From DASUCS01 sp041166745 (GTDB lineage: Bacteria > Actinomycetota > Acidimicrobiia > Acidimicrobiales > JACDCH01): 37,811 bases of DNA. Location of the stretch: the NCBI GenBank assembly GCA_041166745.1, contig JBEEGH010000025.1, positions 1-37,811 of the forward strand, read 5' to 3'. The position numbers and the translations under genes are program-made. The notes beneath the pieces are model-generated. The model saw only the letters and a program-made list of their open reading frames with translations, was not told where the DNA came from and did not search any database. This document shows positions 26,201 to 35,363 of this stretch, one piece after another (within the stretch, counting starts at the first letter, position 1; every line of letters begins with the position of its first letter).

Positions 26201-29200
26201 TGGTGGTGGGGTTGTTGTTGGCGTTGGTGTCGTCGTCGGGTTCGATGACGACGGTGAGGTCGCCGGTGCCGTTGTATTGGTAGACGGTGGTCTTGCCGCG
26301 GCGGTCCTGCGTCGAGGTGAGACCACCGGTGGTGGGGTCGTAGATGTTGGTGGTGGTGTTGCCGTTGGGGTCGGTTTCGACGGTCAGCTGTCCCGACGCG
26401 TTGTACTGGTAGTGCGTCTCACTGTCGTCGGGTCCGTGTTTGAGGGTGACGCGCCCGGCCGCGTCGTACTGGTAGGCGGTGGTGTGGCCGAGTTGGGTGG
26501 TGACGGTTTCGATCCACCCTTCGGGGGTGTAGCTGTAGGTGGTGGTGGACGCGTCGGTGGTGTTGGGCGCGATGGTGCTCGAGGTCAGCCGGCGGGTGGT
26601 TGTGTCCCATTGGTAGCTCGTGACGACGCCGTCGGGGTCGGTCGCTTGTGTCGGTAGCCCGTTGGTGGTCTGGGTGGTGGTGACTGGAGGGTTGGGTGCG
26701 CCGTAGGGGGCGGGGCCGGTGATGGTGTTGGGGATCCGGTTGGTGCTGATGTAGGTGTAGGTGGTGATGATGTCGGTGCCGCCGGCCACGTGTTGGGTGA
26801 TCGCGGTGACGCGGTGTTGCGCGTCGTAGGTGGTTTCGACGCGCCGGTCGGTGTTGTCGGTGTTGGCGGCGACTTGGGTGCGGGCGGCCACGAGATGGTC
26901 GGGGGTGAACTCTTGTTGGAGTTGGGCGCCGGCGCGGTCGGTGAGGCTGGTGAGGTGTCCGTTGCCGCCGGCGTCGAATCCTCGGACGATGTTGTGTCCT
27001 GTGGTGTCGACAATTTGGGTGGTGCGTCCGGCAGAGTCGTGGACGTAGGTGGTGGTGTCGCCCGAGACGCTGTCGGTGAGTTGCACGGTGCGGGTGGCGT
27101 TGTTGTAGTTGAAGTGGACGTTGCCGTCGGGTGTGGTTTGGTCGGTGACTCGGCCGAGGTCGTCGAAGGTGTTGGCGACGAGGATGCGGTTGTTGGCGTC
27201 GCGCGTCTCGGTCATAAGGCCGTCTGCGGTGAGGGTGTAGTGGGTGACCGCGCCGTCGGGGGCGGTGACGTTGTTGAGCGTGCCGTTGGTGGTGTCGTAG
27301 CCGTAGGCGACGGTGCGGCCGTCGTTCGAGGCGACTTGCGTGAGCCGCAATGTGGTCGGGTTCCACGTGAAGGTGAGTGAGGCGCCGGTCGTCGACGCGG
27401 CGGTGAGGACGCGGCCGTCCGCGGCGCGGCTGATAGTGATCGTTTGGCCGTCCCAGCTTTGGGCGGTGGCGAGCCAGCCGTTGGGGTCGAAGTTCCGGGT
27501 GGCGCCATCGAAGTCGGTGTAGTGGAGCGTGCCGCTGCTGTTGGTCAGCGTGCCGTGGGTTTCTTCGGGGGTGATGTAGCCACCGGACCCGTCGGGTTGA
27601 AACACGACCGTGTGGCCATCGCCGAAGACGAGTTCGACGCTGTTGTCGGGTTGGATGGTGGCGTGGGTGTCGAAGCCGCCGGTCCAGCGTTGGCCCCACG
27701 GTCCGTAGCTGGTGTTGCGGGAGTTGTAGTCGCGGGTCCAGTCGAGTCCCCAGGCGCTGGAGTCGAGGTCGGTCCAGTGGTCGGTGAGGTTTCCTGACGC
27801 GACGCGGACGGGGTCGCCGCCGATGACGCTGTTGATGAGGTCGGTAATGCGTCCGAGGAGCGCGAGGACTTGGCCGGCGGTGAGGTATTCGTTGTACGAG
27901 TCGCGGACGAAGACGTCCCAACTGTTGTTGGTGTCCGGACCCGTTCGTTCTCCGGATTTCAACAGGTCGGTGGCGATCGATGAGAACGCGACCCGCCCGC
28001 CGTCGGCGGTGATCGACGGCCCGTACGATCCGCCTGTGCCGCCGAAGCTGTTGGACGCGCCGCCGGCCGCGGTGGTGGAGATGAGCTCGAGGCCGCTGCC
28101 GCTGGAAAGGATGCGGTACACGTCGTCGCGGTTGTTGCCGTCCCCGCTCAGGTTGATGTATGTGGTGAAGGCCAGAGTGATCGCGTCGTTGTCGAGCGCG
28201 GGGTTGGACAGGTCGTTGCCCTGCGCGGCGGCGGATACGGCGACGTGGCTGGTCGAGCCGCCGCCGGTGCCGAAGATGACGAGATCGAAGCCGCCCCAGA
28301 TGCTGTAGAAGCCGACGTGGGTGCCGTCGGAGGAGATGGTGGCGGATTCGAAGTAGACGGTGCCGTCTTGGCGGTGGTGGCAGCCGACGCCCCATTGGTT
28401 GACGAGGCGTTGGACTTGGCCGGCGCTGATGTCCCACGTGAACGGAGCCCACCCTTGCCACCACGTGCCGTTGAAGCATGGCTGGTCAGCGCCGAGGCCG
28501 CCGGATGCGCCCCATCCTCCGGTAAACGCGACGTGGGTGCCGTCGGTCGAAAGGGAATGGTTGCCAGTGACGGCGCTGACGAGGTTGGTCCCGGCGAAGT
28601 GTGTCCCGCCCGGTTCGAATTGGCCCCACGGGTTTTCGTGTTGGAGATGCCCGGTGGCTCGGTCCCAGGCGAACACTGCGGTGCCGCTGCTCAGGTCACC
28701 GTCGAGATTGCTGGCCCTCGAGGAGAAGATGACGCGCGACCCGTCGCCCGAAACGTCGGGTCCGACGCTGTCGTTGTTACCCGGGGCGATGCCGGTCGTT
28801 GAGATCAGCGTGACCGTGTCCGACATCCGGTCCCACAAGTAGATGTCCCAGTTGCCGGTGGTGTCGATGGCCGACAGGTTGGTGGCGACCGATTGGAAGG
28901 CGACGTAGCGGCCGTCGCCCGAGACGGCGGGACGCGCGCTGGCGCCGTTGGCGAACCCGCCAGACGTGCTTCGGCTGACCAGCATGGTGACACCATTAGT
29001 CGTGTCGCGCAGCCAGAGCTGGTCGGCGTTTCCGCTGTAACCGAGACCGGATGAGCGAGAGACGAACGCTACGTAGCGGCCGTCGGCGGACACGTCGGTG
29101 TCGTGGCCGTCCGCTTGCGCTTCCCAGCTATTGACCGAGGCGCGTGCGGTGTGCGTGATCGGTGCGTGCTCCCAGCTTCCTGAGATCAGCCGGTATGTGG

Positions 29201-29321
29201 GGAGTGCGAGCGTTGTCGCGACGATGGCCAACAGCGCGAGCACCGCAACTCGTCGTGTGACAGCGCTTCTCACGGCGGCGCCGCGATGGCGGCGGTGGAC
29301 GCGGAGGGTCGACGCGGTCAT
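23208..29321 (-). CDS. Exported RHS/YD-repeat protein with N-terminal beta-propeller and variable C-terminal tip
   Basis: 2037 residues from ATG at 29321, overlapping the upstream stop as ATGA; an earlier start at 29555 would lie inside that gene. Residues about 23-45 are a signal or anchor (VAVLALLAIVATTLALPTY). Six TolB/WD40-like blades follow, recognisable by S-x-D-G-x-x-V-A-F (VSADGRYVAFVS, VSGDGRYVAFQS, ITADGGRVAFSS). A DUF6531-like entry segment (GNLTDHWTDLDSSAWGLDW) leads into about 39 YD repeats of the type TYDNLGRLATLTD. The RHS core ends with LNARDYDPVSGQFTSPDPLD and NDPADQVDPLGLRA. The last 210 residues are unrelated to the repeats, with four Cys-containing strands, and are the presumed toxin. 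RHS shells enclose and deliver such tips. The toxin activity is not recognised. Confidence 0.9.
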   Translation of the reverse strand: MTASTLRVHRRHRGAAVRSAVTRRVAVLALLAIVATTLALPTYRLISGSWEHAPITHTARASVNSWEAQADGHDTDVSADGRYVAFVSRSSGLGYSGNADQLWLRDTTNGVTMLVSRSTSGGFANGASARPAVSGDGRYVAFQSVATNLSAIDTTGNWDIYLWDRMSDTVTLISTTGIAPGNNDSVGPDVSGDGSRVIFSSRASNLDGDLSSGTAVFAWDRATGHLQHENPWGQFEPGGTHFAGTNLVSAVTGNHSLSTDGTHVAFTGGWGASGGLGADQPCFNGTWWQGWAPFTWDISAGQVQRLVNQWGVGCHHRQDGTVYFESATISSDGTHVGFYSIWGGFDLVIFGTGGGSTSHVAVSAAAQGNDLSNPALDNDAITLAFTTYINLSGDGNNRDDVYRILSSGSGLELISTTAAGGASNSFGGTGGSYGPSITADGGRVAFSSIATDLLKSGERTGPDTNNSWDVFVRDSYNEYLTAGQVLALLGRITDLINSVIGGDPVRVASGNLTDHWTDLDSSAWGLDWTRDYNSRNTSYGPWGQRWTGGFDTHATIQPDNSVELVFGDGHTVVFQPDGSGGYITPEETHGTLTNSSGTLHYTDFDGATRNFDPNGWLATAQSWDGQTITISRAADGRVLTAASTTGASLTFTWNPTTLRLTQVASNDGRTVAYGYDTTNGTLNNVTAPDGAVTHYTLTADGLMTETRDANNRILVANTFDDLGRVTDQTTPDGNVHFNYNNATRTVQLTDSVSGDTTTYVHDSAGRTTQIVDTTGHNIVRGFDAGGNGHLTSLTDRAGAQLQQEFTPDHLVAARTQVAANTDNTDRRVETTYDAQHRVTAITQHVAGGTDIITTYTYISTNRIPNTITGPAPYGAPNPPVTTTQTTNGLPTQATDPDGVVTSYQWDTTTRRLTSSTIAPNTTDASTTTYSYTPEGWIETVTTQLGHTTAYQYDAAGRVTLKHGPDDSETHYQYNASGQLTVETDPNGNTTTNIYDPTTGGLTSTQDRRGKTTVYQYNGTGDLTVVIEPDDDTNANNNPTTTYTYGPLGRLTSETTPTGVTTAYSYDNNGRVTAVRDANNNATTTTYWPDGDIHTRADALNHATTYTYDNLGRLADVADPDNNHTTYHYDAAGRTTQVDGPRAGQTETTTYTPGGRILDHTDAHGTTTHITYDDAGRTSQTTVGYGTPLAATTTVTYDDDGLAQQQISPEARITTFSYDDNGRLVDTTAPNGGITHRTYTALGQVATITDPTGGQVAYTYDSNGNIATVTDANNHTTMYTYDARNNRTSRTNALGKTETWTYNRANQTLSHTDPLGHTTTSTYDNLGRLATLTDPTGRLETRTYNAVDQLARTDWSDSNANTTYRATTYTASGRVATVTSPAGTTSYTYDAGGGVTYVDAPGTDHDLTYTYDPAGLRSSLTYPDDKTVAYTYDTRGRLATVAEATFGTTTYTYNRDDQTILEDLPGANDRTRTYNATTGENTRYVQHLDGTTSDTTLAHDLADRLTSAATVGGDAHTYSYDPAGQLTVATTNGTATNTYTYDALGRRTHSLDQTGTYDYTYDDANRLLTRYTPDPNYAPTTKAQINGQTIGTLVGHQPADTTYAYDDAGRRVQAATPVGSTSYTYAPDGRLFNTNITGTASRVQDRDYDPTGQLSAVVTNTNNTTTTADLTWDLQRSVPQLIATSDGANTIDLINGTGALGLDAPTGPAAVSRDHEGSTLATGPAAIILAAPGYDPYGQLVPPATPNAALAYRGSLQTGDLLHLNARDYDPVSGQFTSPDPLDGVDGTAAVANGYAYANNDPADQVDPLGLRATTDDQLGGVTSRQRTFSVPRVPGVGRVRIGQFIKENVVKQFGIELGRGDNRTFDPHMVDRNNRVYVEADFETGRGRLFYNYSCEADGVTCYSALSPEKTSSITERPNGVSVEYTIGNSVAQAQLDRCNENGLNCLALELATKFKISAHFDILTNGWGVCVAGSHSRFPSTEIYLDNSNGSIETIRQYDQVSGAVLGLAVPDVDFGCQIADLPGLGTSPPSSGTPI

Positions 29322-32300
29322 GGTGTGACGGTCCAGTCGCGGTCGAGGCGGCCTGCGATGACCACGCGTCGGAGTCCGGGCGTGAGGTATTCGAACAGCG
29401 CATCCCCGTTGGCGTCGGTCGTCTTCGTACCGATGACGATGTCGTCGGCCGTTCGCAGGACGCCGTCGGGTCCGGGGGCGCTGACGATGACCGTGGCGCC
29501 AGGTCGCCGGGTTTCGCCGGTGTCGATCTGGTTGTTGTTGTTGGTGTCGTCCCACAAGACGACATCGATGTGGCCGGTGTACCGGAAGCCGAGGTACGCC
29601 AACGCAGTGCCGTGTGGTCCGATCGTCAGGGTCACGATGCCGTGTCCGGGCACCGGTGCGGTGTTGCTTGGAGCGGTGGCGGAGTCGTAGGTGACGGTGT
29701 AGGTACCTTCGGGCAGCGAGCCGAAGGCGGCATCGCCGTTGGCGCCCGTCGTGAAGGGACCGAAGGTTTCATCGTCGGCCGTGTTGACTTGGCCGTCGGG
29801 TCCGTGCCATCGGGCGCTGACGGAAACGGTGGCGGCTGGGCTCTCGTTGCTGTCTGCCTGGCCGTCGCCGTTGCTGTCGACGCGCGCGCCGACGGTGAGC
29901 GATGATCGGTGAAGGAAGGCGAACCCGAGCCGTCCGGAGGCGGCCGCGGATGGGGGAACGTCCAGCGGCGCTGGTGTTGGGCCGGTTACCAGTCGTCCGG
30001 CGTCCGGGACTGTGGGTTGGTCGAAGGTGATGGCGTAGCGGCCGTCGGGGATGTTGGCGATGACGGCGTCACCGCTCGCATTGGTCGTTGTCGGGCCAAA
30101 GTACTGGTCGTCGGAGGTGAGGATGATTCCGTCGGGTCCCAGCCACAGAACGCGAACAGCCACACCCGACAGGGCTGCCTCGTCGGGGTCGGTGGCGCCG
30201 CTGCGGTTGTCGTCGGCGTAGGCGTGCACGGTGACGGTGGAGCGGTGCAGATAGTGGAAGCCGAGCTGGACTGACGCGCTGCCAGCGGCGGGAACGCCCA
30301 CCGGATCGGGGCGGGGACCGGTCGTGACTCGTCCACCGTCGGGCACGGTCGAGGCGTCGAACTCGATGCGATGGTTGCCCTCGGGAACACCAGCGATGGT
30401 GGCGTCACCTGAACCGTGGGTCGCGACCGGACCGAACACGACATCGTCGCTGTTCGCGAACACGCCGTCCGGTCCGGCCCATCGTGTTGACACGTTCACA
30501 CCGGAGAGTGGTGCTTCACCGGCGTCGGCGGTGCCGTTCAGGTTGTCGTCCGCGAACACGTGCACCGTCACCGACGACCGCCGCAGATAGTGGAAGCCGA
30601 CTCGCGCGCTTCCGGTGCCGAGGGGGGCGAGTTGTAGCGGGTCGGGTGTCGGTCCGCTGGCGAGGACGCCACTGTCGGGAACAGTGGTGTTGCCGTAGAG
30701 AACGTGGAAGTAGCCGTCGGGGAGCGAGCTCAAAGTCGCGACACCGCTGGCGTTGGTGGACAGTGGGCCGTAGGTGGTGTCGTCGGCGGTTCCGAAGGTG
30801 TCATCGGGCCCCGCCCATTTGAGGGAGATCGATACGTTGACGAGATCGGCTTCGCCCGTGTCGATGGTGTTGTTGACGTTGTTGTCGGCGTACGTGTGTA
30901 CGGCTGCCGTCCCGAGCGGGAGGTAGCGGTAGCCGAAGTCGATGTCGTTGCGAAGCTGCCCGGTGGCGAGCGTGACCGCGGCGCTGGGGTTCGTGCCGCT
31001 CACCATCGTCAAACCGGCCGGCAGAGTGGTCGGGTCGATGACGACGCGGTACTTGAGCGGCAGGAGCCCTTGGAAGCTGTAGCTACCGGTGATGTCGGTG
31101 TTCTGGGTGGCGACGTTGACGTCGTCGACGGTGCCGAAGTTGCCGTCGAGACCGGCGTAGACGAGGGTGACCTTTACGCCGGGCAGGCCGGGTTCGTTCA
31201 GTTGTTGGGTGCCGTTGGCGTTGCGGTCGACCCAGATCAGGTCGCCGATGGTGCCGGTGGTGCGTTGCCCGGTGACGGTGACGTGATGCCAGGCGGCTTG
31301 GATTCCGTCTTGGGCGCCGGCCGGCGATAGGTAGGTGGTGCCGGGGTAGTAGGCGTGGGTAGTGCCGTCGGTGACGCCGAACCAGTAGTCGACACCGTCG
31401 GGTTGCACGATGGTGCCGGGGATGCGGGCGCTGATGCGCAGCACGGTGCCGTTGGCGCCGAGGTCCTGTATGACCGTTTGGGTCATCGTGACCTGCGTGT
31501 AGGTCTTGCCGCCGGTGAGGTAGGCGACGAACTGGCCTGTGTTGGCGAGCGTGCCGGTGCCGCGGTAGTTGAGGACGGCGCTGCAGTTGCGGGTGGCGCA
31601 GTTGACCGTGGCGGTCACATCAATCGGATTGCCCGCGCTGGCGGTGACGGCGGGCGTGTGCACGATGCGTACCGGTTCGAGAACGTGGACCGACCAGTAG
31701 TGCACGCCCACGCCGTCGACGCGGGTGTATTGGGTGGCGGTGTAGGCGGTGCCGGGGCTGTACGCCGTGGTGACGCCGTCGCTCGCTTTGATGAAGTACT
31801 CGACACCCTGCGTGGTCATGTCGGCCGCGGGAATGACGGCCCGTTTGATGCTCACGGTGGTGGCGTCACCGAGCGCGACGCCGGGGGCGTCGGCGTTCAT
31901 GGTCAGCGTCTTCCAGGCCGGTTCGCCCAGCAGCGGCTGGCCCGGTGTGCGGTAGTACAGCGTGGCCGTGCACGTCGGGGTCGAGCACGGGATTTCCGCC
32001 TCGATCGTCAACGGAGTGTTGGGCGGCGCCACCAACACCGGGGTATGGATCACCGCGGTGGGGGCGAGGACGGTGGCGTGGTAGGTCGGGGTCTGGTCGG
32101 TGACATAGCTGTCGTTGACCTCGGCCCAGTAGTCCACGCCCTCGGTCGTCGCGTCAGACCCAGGGATGACGGCGCGATAGAGATAGTGGTGTCCCGCCGG
32201 TGATGTGCCCTCGTCGCCAGCGACGGTCATGGTCGACGTCTTCCAGTCGTGGCCGCTCGTCCGCCAGTGCAGCGTGGCGACGCAGGTACCCGTCGCGCAG

Positions 32301-34432
32301 TTGGAGTGCACGTCGATGGTGATCGGTTGCGCGTGATACGACGTCGCTACGGGCGCGTGCACTACGTGGGGCGGTTCGAGGACGTGCACGACGTGCGCGC
32401 CGGTGCGGGTCCCGTCGACCGGCACGTAGGCGCCCTCATACGACGTTCCCGGCTGGTAGCTGTTGGTGTACCCGTCGAACGCTTGCATCCAGTAGGCGAG
32501 ACCGGCGGTGGTCACATCCGCGCCGGGAATCACACCGCGGTAGGTGCCGAGCTGCCCCGCCGGTGTTGCGGTGGTGCTGCCGACCAGCGTCATCGGCACG
32601 GTGGCAATCGCGGTGGTCGCGGCCAGCGGGTCGCGGGCGTAGTGCAGCGTGACGTCGCAGTGCGCGGTCGCGCACGTCAGCTGCGTTTCGATGGTGAGGT
32701 TCTGCAACGCCGGCGCGATTGTGGTCGGGGCATGGATGAAGTGCGGCGGGTCGAGCACCCGAGTGTGGTGCCATCCGACGTGCACCCCCGAGAGCGGGAC
32801 GTACCCGTCGACCGAGGACGTGCCCGGCCACCACGTTGTGGTCGGCCCGTCGGTGACGGAGAAGAAGTAGTCGACACCTCGGGTGTCAGCGAAAGAGGCT
32901 GGGATGATGCCGTGGACCGCGATGACGGTGATTCCGTTCGCGGTGGTGACTGGCGTGACGGTCATCGGTGTCGACGCGAACGGCGACGTCGTGTCCAAGG
33001 TGACGTTGCCGTTGTTCACCGACACGCTGAACGAGTCGCTCACCGTCGTTCGGTAGTAGAGCGTCGCCGAACATCCCGTTGTTCCGGTGCAGGTCGCTTG
33101 CGCGTCCACCGGTACCGGCTGCCGGTACGGCGAGGTCAGCGTGGGTTGATGAACGATGTGCGGTGTCTCCAGCACGTGGGTGTGGTGATAGGCGGTGCGC
33201 ATCCCGTCGGTCGGCGCGTAGTAGCCCGCATACGGGCTGCCCGGCCAGAAGGTGGTCGTCACGCCGTCGGTGACTTGGAAGAAGTAGTCGACACCGCGGG
33301 TGTCGACCATCGCCGCCGGCACGCTGGCCCCGAACGTGAGCAGATTTCCACCGCCGGGGATCGGGGTGCCTGCCGCGGTTTGGTTCATGGTGGCGTGTGG
33401 CCAGTTCGGCAACGCCAGCAGCGGCTGATCGGTGATCGGCCCGTCGGTGGTGTGGTACCAGGCCGTCGCGCTGCACGAGCTCGTGTAGCAGGCGACCTGG
33501 ATCGACAGCGGCAGATCCTGTCCCGATTGGCCGAACGGCGGCGGGGCGTGGGTGACGATGGGCGGTGAGACGACGTGTACGTGGTGGAAGGTGTGGGCCG
33601 CCGGTTGCACGCCGACGGCGTACTGCGATCCCACGAATGTGCCGCCCGGGAACTGGGTTAGCGCGCCGGTGTCTTCGGCCTCGAGGTAGTAGTCGATCCC
33701 CGACGTCGACACCGACGTGCCGGGGATCGTCCCCGCCCAATCCCACGCGCTGCGGTTGCCGTTCAACTGCGTTTGCGCGCCGCGGGTCAGATCGACGCGG
33801 GTCCAGCCGCCCGCGAACACCGCGGCGGTCCCGGTGATGGGCGTGACCCGCCAGAACAGCCGAGCCGAGCATGTCTGCTCCGCGCCGCCACAGGTGGCCG
33901 TGAGCGCAACCGGAATGTCTTGGTCGACGAAGCCAGTCATGACCGGCGCGTGGGCCACCGCGGGTCCGGTGGTTTCGTCGGTGACTCGGACCTGGTTCGA
34001 CGGGACCGACCAGGTTGATTCGTTCAGCGCGTTGTCGCGGCCGAGGACTCGGAAGTAGTAGCCGTGCCCGAACCGCACCCCGTCGGTTGAGCTGAACGTG
34101 GCGAACGTCGACGTCGAACCTGTGTACCGGTCGACCAGCGGCGCGCCGAACGTGGGGTCGTCCTCGGCCAGTTGGATGCGGTAGTCCTTCACACCCGAGT
34201 CGGCGTCGGTCGATGCTGACCAGGAGGCGTACAACGTGGCGGACTGTGCGGCCCAAGTCTGGGTAACGACGCCATTCGAGTCCGTCCAGGCCGCGTCGGC
34301 CGGTTGCGACGGTGGCGCCGTGTCGGTGCTCGACACCAGCTGGGGCCGCGAGGTCGTCAGAGTGACGACGCTCAACAGACTGATGGCCGCCAGGAGAACA
34401 AGCCCGAGACTCGGGCGCGAACGGTGTCTCAC
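29318..34432 (-). CDS. Giant secreted modular adhesin-like protein (Fn3-like, Cys-paired and SdrD_B-like modules)
   Basis: 1704 residues from GTG at 34432, which gives a signal peptide (SLGLVLLAAISLLSVVTL); an in-frame GTG at 34531 is possible but would bury it. The first module (about 35-180) resembles Fn3 (ATLYASWSASTDADSGVKDY). Then come seven repeats of about 115-130 residues, each with a pair of cysteines (TCTATLYYRT-type strand) and a return motif such as HHTHVLEPPHIVHAP and GVDYWFGVTDG. Six SdrD_B-like modules with the calcium-type D-x-N-x-x-G pattern (VDRNANGTQQLNEPGLPGVK, FADDNLNGTADAGEAPLSGV) end the chain. There is no LPXTG anchor. It is coupled to the RHS gene by an ATGA overlap, so it is likely a surface or carrier partner of the RHS toxin. 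Confidence 0.88.
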   Translation of the reverse strand: MRHRSRPSLGLVLLAAISLLSVVTLTTSRPQLVSSTDTAPPSQPADAAWTDSNGVVTQTWAAQSATLYASWSASTDADSGVKDYRIQLAEDDPTFGAPLVDRYTGSTSTFATFSSTDGVRFGHGYYFRVLGRDNALNESTWSVPSNQVRVTDETTGPAVAHAPVMTGFVDQDIPVALTATCGGAEQTCSARLFWRVTPITGTAAVFAGGWTRVDLTRGAQTQLNGNRSAWDWAGTIPGTSVSTSGIDYYLEAEDTGALTQFPGGTFVGSQYAVGVQPAAHTFHHVHVVSPPIVTHAPPPFGQSGQDLPLSIQVACYTSSCSATAWYHTTDGPITDQPLLALPNWPHATMNQTAAGTPIPGGGNLLTFGASVPAAMVDTRGVDYFFQVTDGVTTTFWPGSPYAGYYAPTDGMRTAYHHTHVLETPHIVHQPTLTSPYRQPVPVDAQATCTGTTGCSATLYYRTTVSDSFSVSVNNGNVTLDTTSPFASTPMTVTPVTTANGITVIAVHGIIPASFADTRGVDYFFSVTDGPTTTWWPGTSSVDGYVPLSGVHVGWHHTRVLDPPHFIHAPTTIAPALQNLTIETQLTCATAHCDVTLHYARDPLAATTAIATVPMTLVGSTTATPAGQLGTYRGVIPGADVTTAGLAYWMQAFDGYTNSYQPGTSYEGAYVPVDGTRTGAHVVHVLEPPHVVHAPVATSYHAQPITIDVHSNCATGTCVATLHWRTSGHDWKTSTMTVAGDEGTSPAGHHYLYRAVIPGSDATTEGVDYWAEVNDSYVTDQTPTYHATVLAPTAVIHTPVLVAPPNTPLTIEAEIPCSTPTCTATLYYRTPGQPLLGEPAWKTLTMNADAPGVALGDATTVSIKRAVIPAADMTTQGVEYFIKASDGVTTAYSPGTAYTATQYTRVDGVGVHYWSVHVLEPVRIVHTPAVTASAGNPIDVTATVNCATRNCSAVLNYRGTGTLANTGQFVAYLTGGKTYTQVTMTQTVIQDLGANGTVLRISARIPGTIVQPDGVDYWFGVTDGTTHAYYPGTTYLSPAGAQDGIQAAWHHVTVTGQRTTGTIGDLIWVDRNANGTQQLNEPGLPGVKVTLVYAGLDGNFGTVDDVNVATQNTDITGSYSFQGLLPLKYRVVIDPTTLPAGLTMVSGTNPSAAVTLATGQLRNDIDFGYRYLPLGTAAVHTYADNNVNNTIDTGEADLVNVSISLKWAGPDDTFGTADDTTYGPLSTNASGVATLSSLPDGYFHVLYGNTTVPDSGVLASGPTPDPLQLAPLGTGSARVGFHYLRRSSVTVHVFADDNLNGTADAGEAPLSGVNVSTRWAGPDGVFANSDDVVFGPVATHGSGDATIAGVPEGNHRIEFDASTVPDGGRVTTGPRPDPVGVPAAGSASVQLGFHYLHRSTVTVHAYADDNRSGATDPDEAALSGVAVRVLWLGPDGIILTSDDQYFGPTTTNASGDAVIANIPDGRYAITFDQPTVPDAGRLVTGPTPAPLDVPPSAAASGRLGFAFLHRSSLTVGARVDSNGDGQADSNESPAATVSVSARWHGPDGQVNTADDETFGPFTTGANGDAAFGSLPEGTYTVTYDSATAPSNTAPVPGHGIVTLTIGPHGTALAYLGFRYTGHIDVVLWDDTNNNNQIDTGETRRPGATVIVSAPGPDGVLRTADDIVIGTKTTDANGDALFEYLTPGLRRVVIAGRLDRDWTVTP

Positions 34433-34512
34433 GATCCGACCGGATCGACACACGCGTGGTTTGTGACGGCCGCGTGACCGCAGACATCGGTTGTCGCGAT
34501 CGCCCCGTTCAC
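34429..34512 (-). CDS. Possible 27-residue leader ORF coupled to the adhesin gene
   Basis: GTG at 34512 follows the strong Shine-Dalgarno-like GGGGAGGGGA. It encodes VNGAIATTDVCGHAAVTNHA followed by seven residues. Its TGA at 34429-34431 overlaps the GTG start of the giant adhesin gene (GTGA). The adhesin start itself has no good ribosome site, so translation may be re-initiated from this leader. No peptide family is recognised, and chance is a real alternative. Confidence 0.25.
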   Translation of the reverse strand: MNGAIATTDVCGHAAVTNHACVDPVGS

Positions 34513-34673
34513 GTCCCCTCCCCAGTGCCACCCCGCTTAGAGGCGACCTAAGGACTTTCGGTCAGAAGGGCGTGCACGTCCATGATCCCAACGAGCCATT
34601 CACTCGGACCATCGGGACTAGTTGCGGGGACGTATCGGGCGAACCGACATAATCTCGCGCCGCCGACCGTGGC

Positions 34674-35090
34674 TCAGAGCCCGAGTTCGAGGCCGTGGTC
34701 GACTTCACGCGAAGGTTCCTTCTGCGCTGCTCGGGCCGCGACCTCGCGGGTCCGAACGATGTTGTCGAGTTGCTGGTAGCGGTCGAGTTCGGGTTGATGG
34801 TCGTTCTCCCAGGTCGTGTATTGGCGTTGGAGCCGGACGAGCGCGCCGTGCCGGTGAGTGAGCGTCTGAAGTTGTCCGGTGAGCCGTTGGATGTCGGTTG
34901 TTGCGGCGTCCTCCCGGTGCTCGCATTCGAGCCGTTCGCGGCGGTGGACGCGCCGTCCGAGTGGGCCGATCAGTTCAAGCTGTCGTTTCGCTTCGCTCTG
35001 CCGCCACATCGCGTGTTCGAGGGAGTCCCGAGTCGTCCGCACACGGTCGTCGAGCTGGCGGAGTACGGATAGGGATCCCAGCGTGGTCAC
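34674..35090 (-). pseudogene. C-terminal fragment of a MobF/TraA-type relaxase
   Basis: 138 residues of coiled-coil character. The end LQRQYTTWENDHQPELDRYQ, followed by QLDNIVRTREVAARAAQ and REVDHGLELGL, has the W-x-x-x-H ... Y-x-x-L ... R-x-x-x-A-x-x-A pattern at the tail of actinobacterial TraA/TrwC relaxases. The catalytic N-terminus (tyrosines and His triad) and the helicase domain are absent; the reading frame stays open upstream for some distance but with poor codon bias. It is probably a leftover of an integrated conjugative element, next to transposase and peptidase fragments. The identification rests on a short pattern. Confidence 0.45.
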
Positions 35091-35363
35091 GGATTGGTCC
35101 TCAAGTCCGGCCCGCGTCCATTTATTTCGCGTATGGCTGCGCCGCTCACCGGCTGCGCGCAGGCTGTGCGATTCAGGCCGTTGACGTCTTGCTCTGCGAA
35201 GACTGTCACCGACGCGGGGCGGTGTAGATGGCGCGCATCTGTCTGGTGGTCGCCGACCAATGCTTCTTCACTTGGAGTGTCGGGATCCCCGCGAGGTTCA
35301 GCGTCGCGGTGGCGCGCCTCCGGGTCCGCGGAGTGCGCCACCGCCTGGCCACCCAACGCGTCC

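Noticed and set aside
24108..28842. Long Gly/Val-rich plus-strand frames opposite the RHS gene
   Set aside because: They are antisense shadows: YD repeats with GC-rich third positions keep the opposite strand open. Their composition (Gly-Val runs) matches no real protein.
23208..29321. CRISPR-like or tandem DNA repeat array
   Set aside because: The periodicity comes from protein YD repeats of varied sequence and not from identical repeats separated by spacers.
30704..33568. Long plus-strand frames opposite the giant adhesin gene
   Set aside because: The minus-strand gene has signal peptide, repeats and modules, while the plus-strand frames are low-complexity mirrors of the repeat codons.
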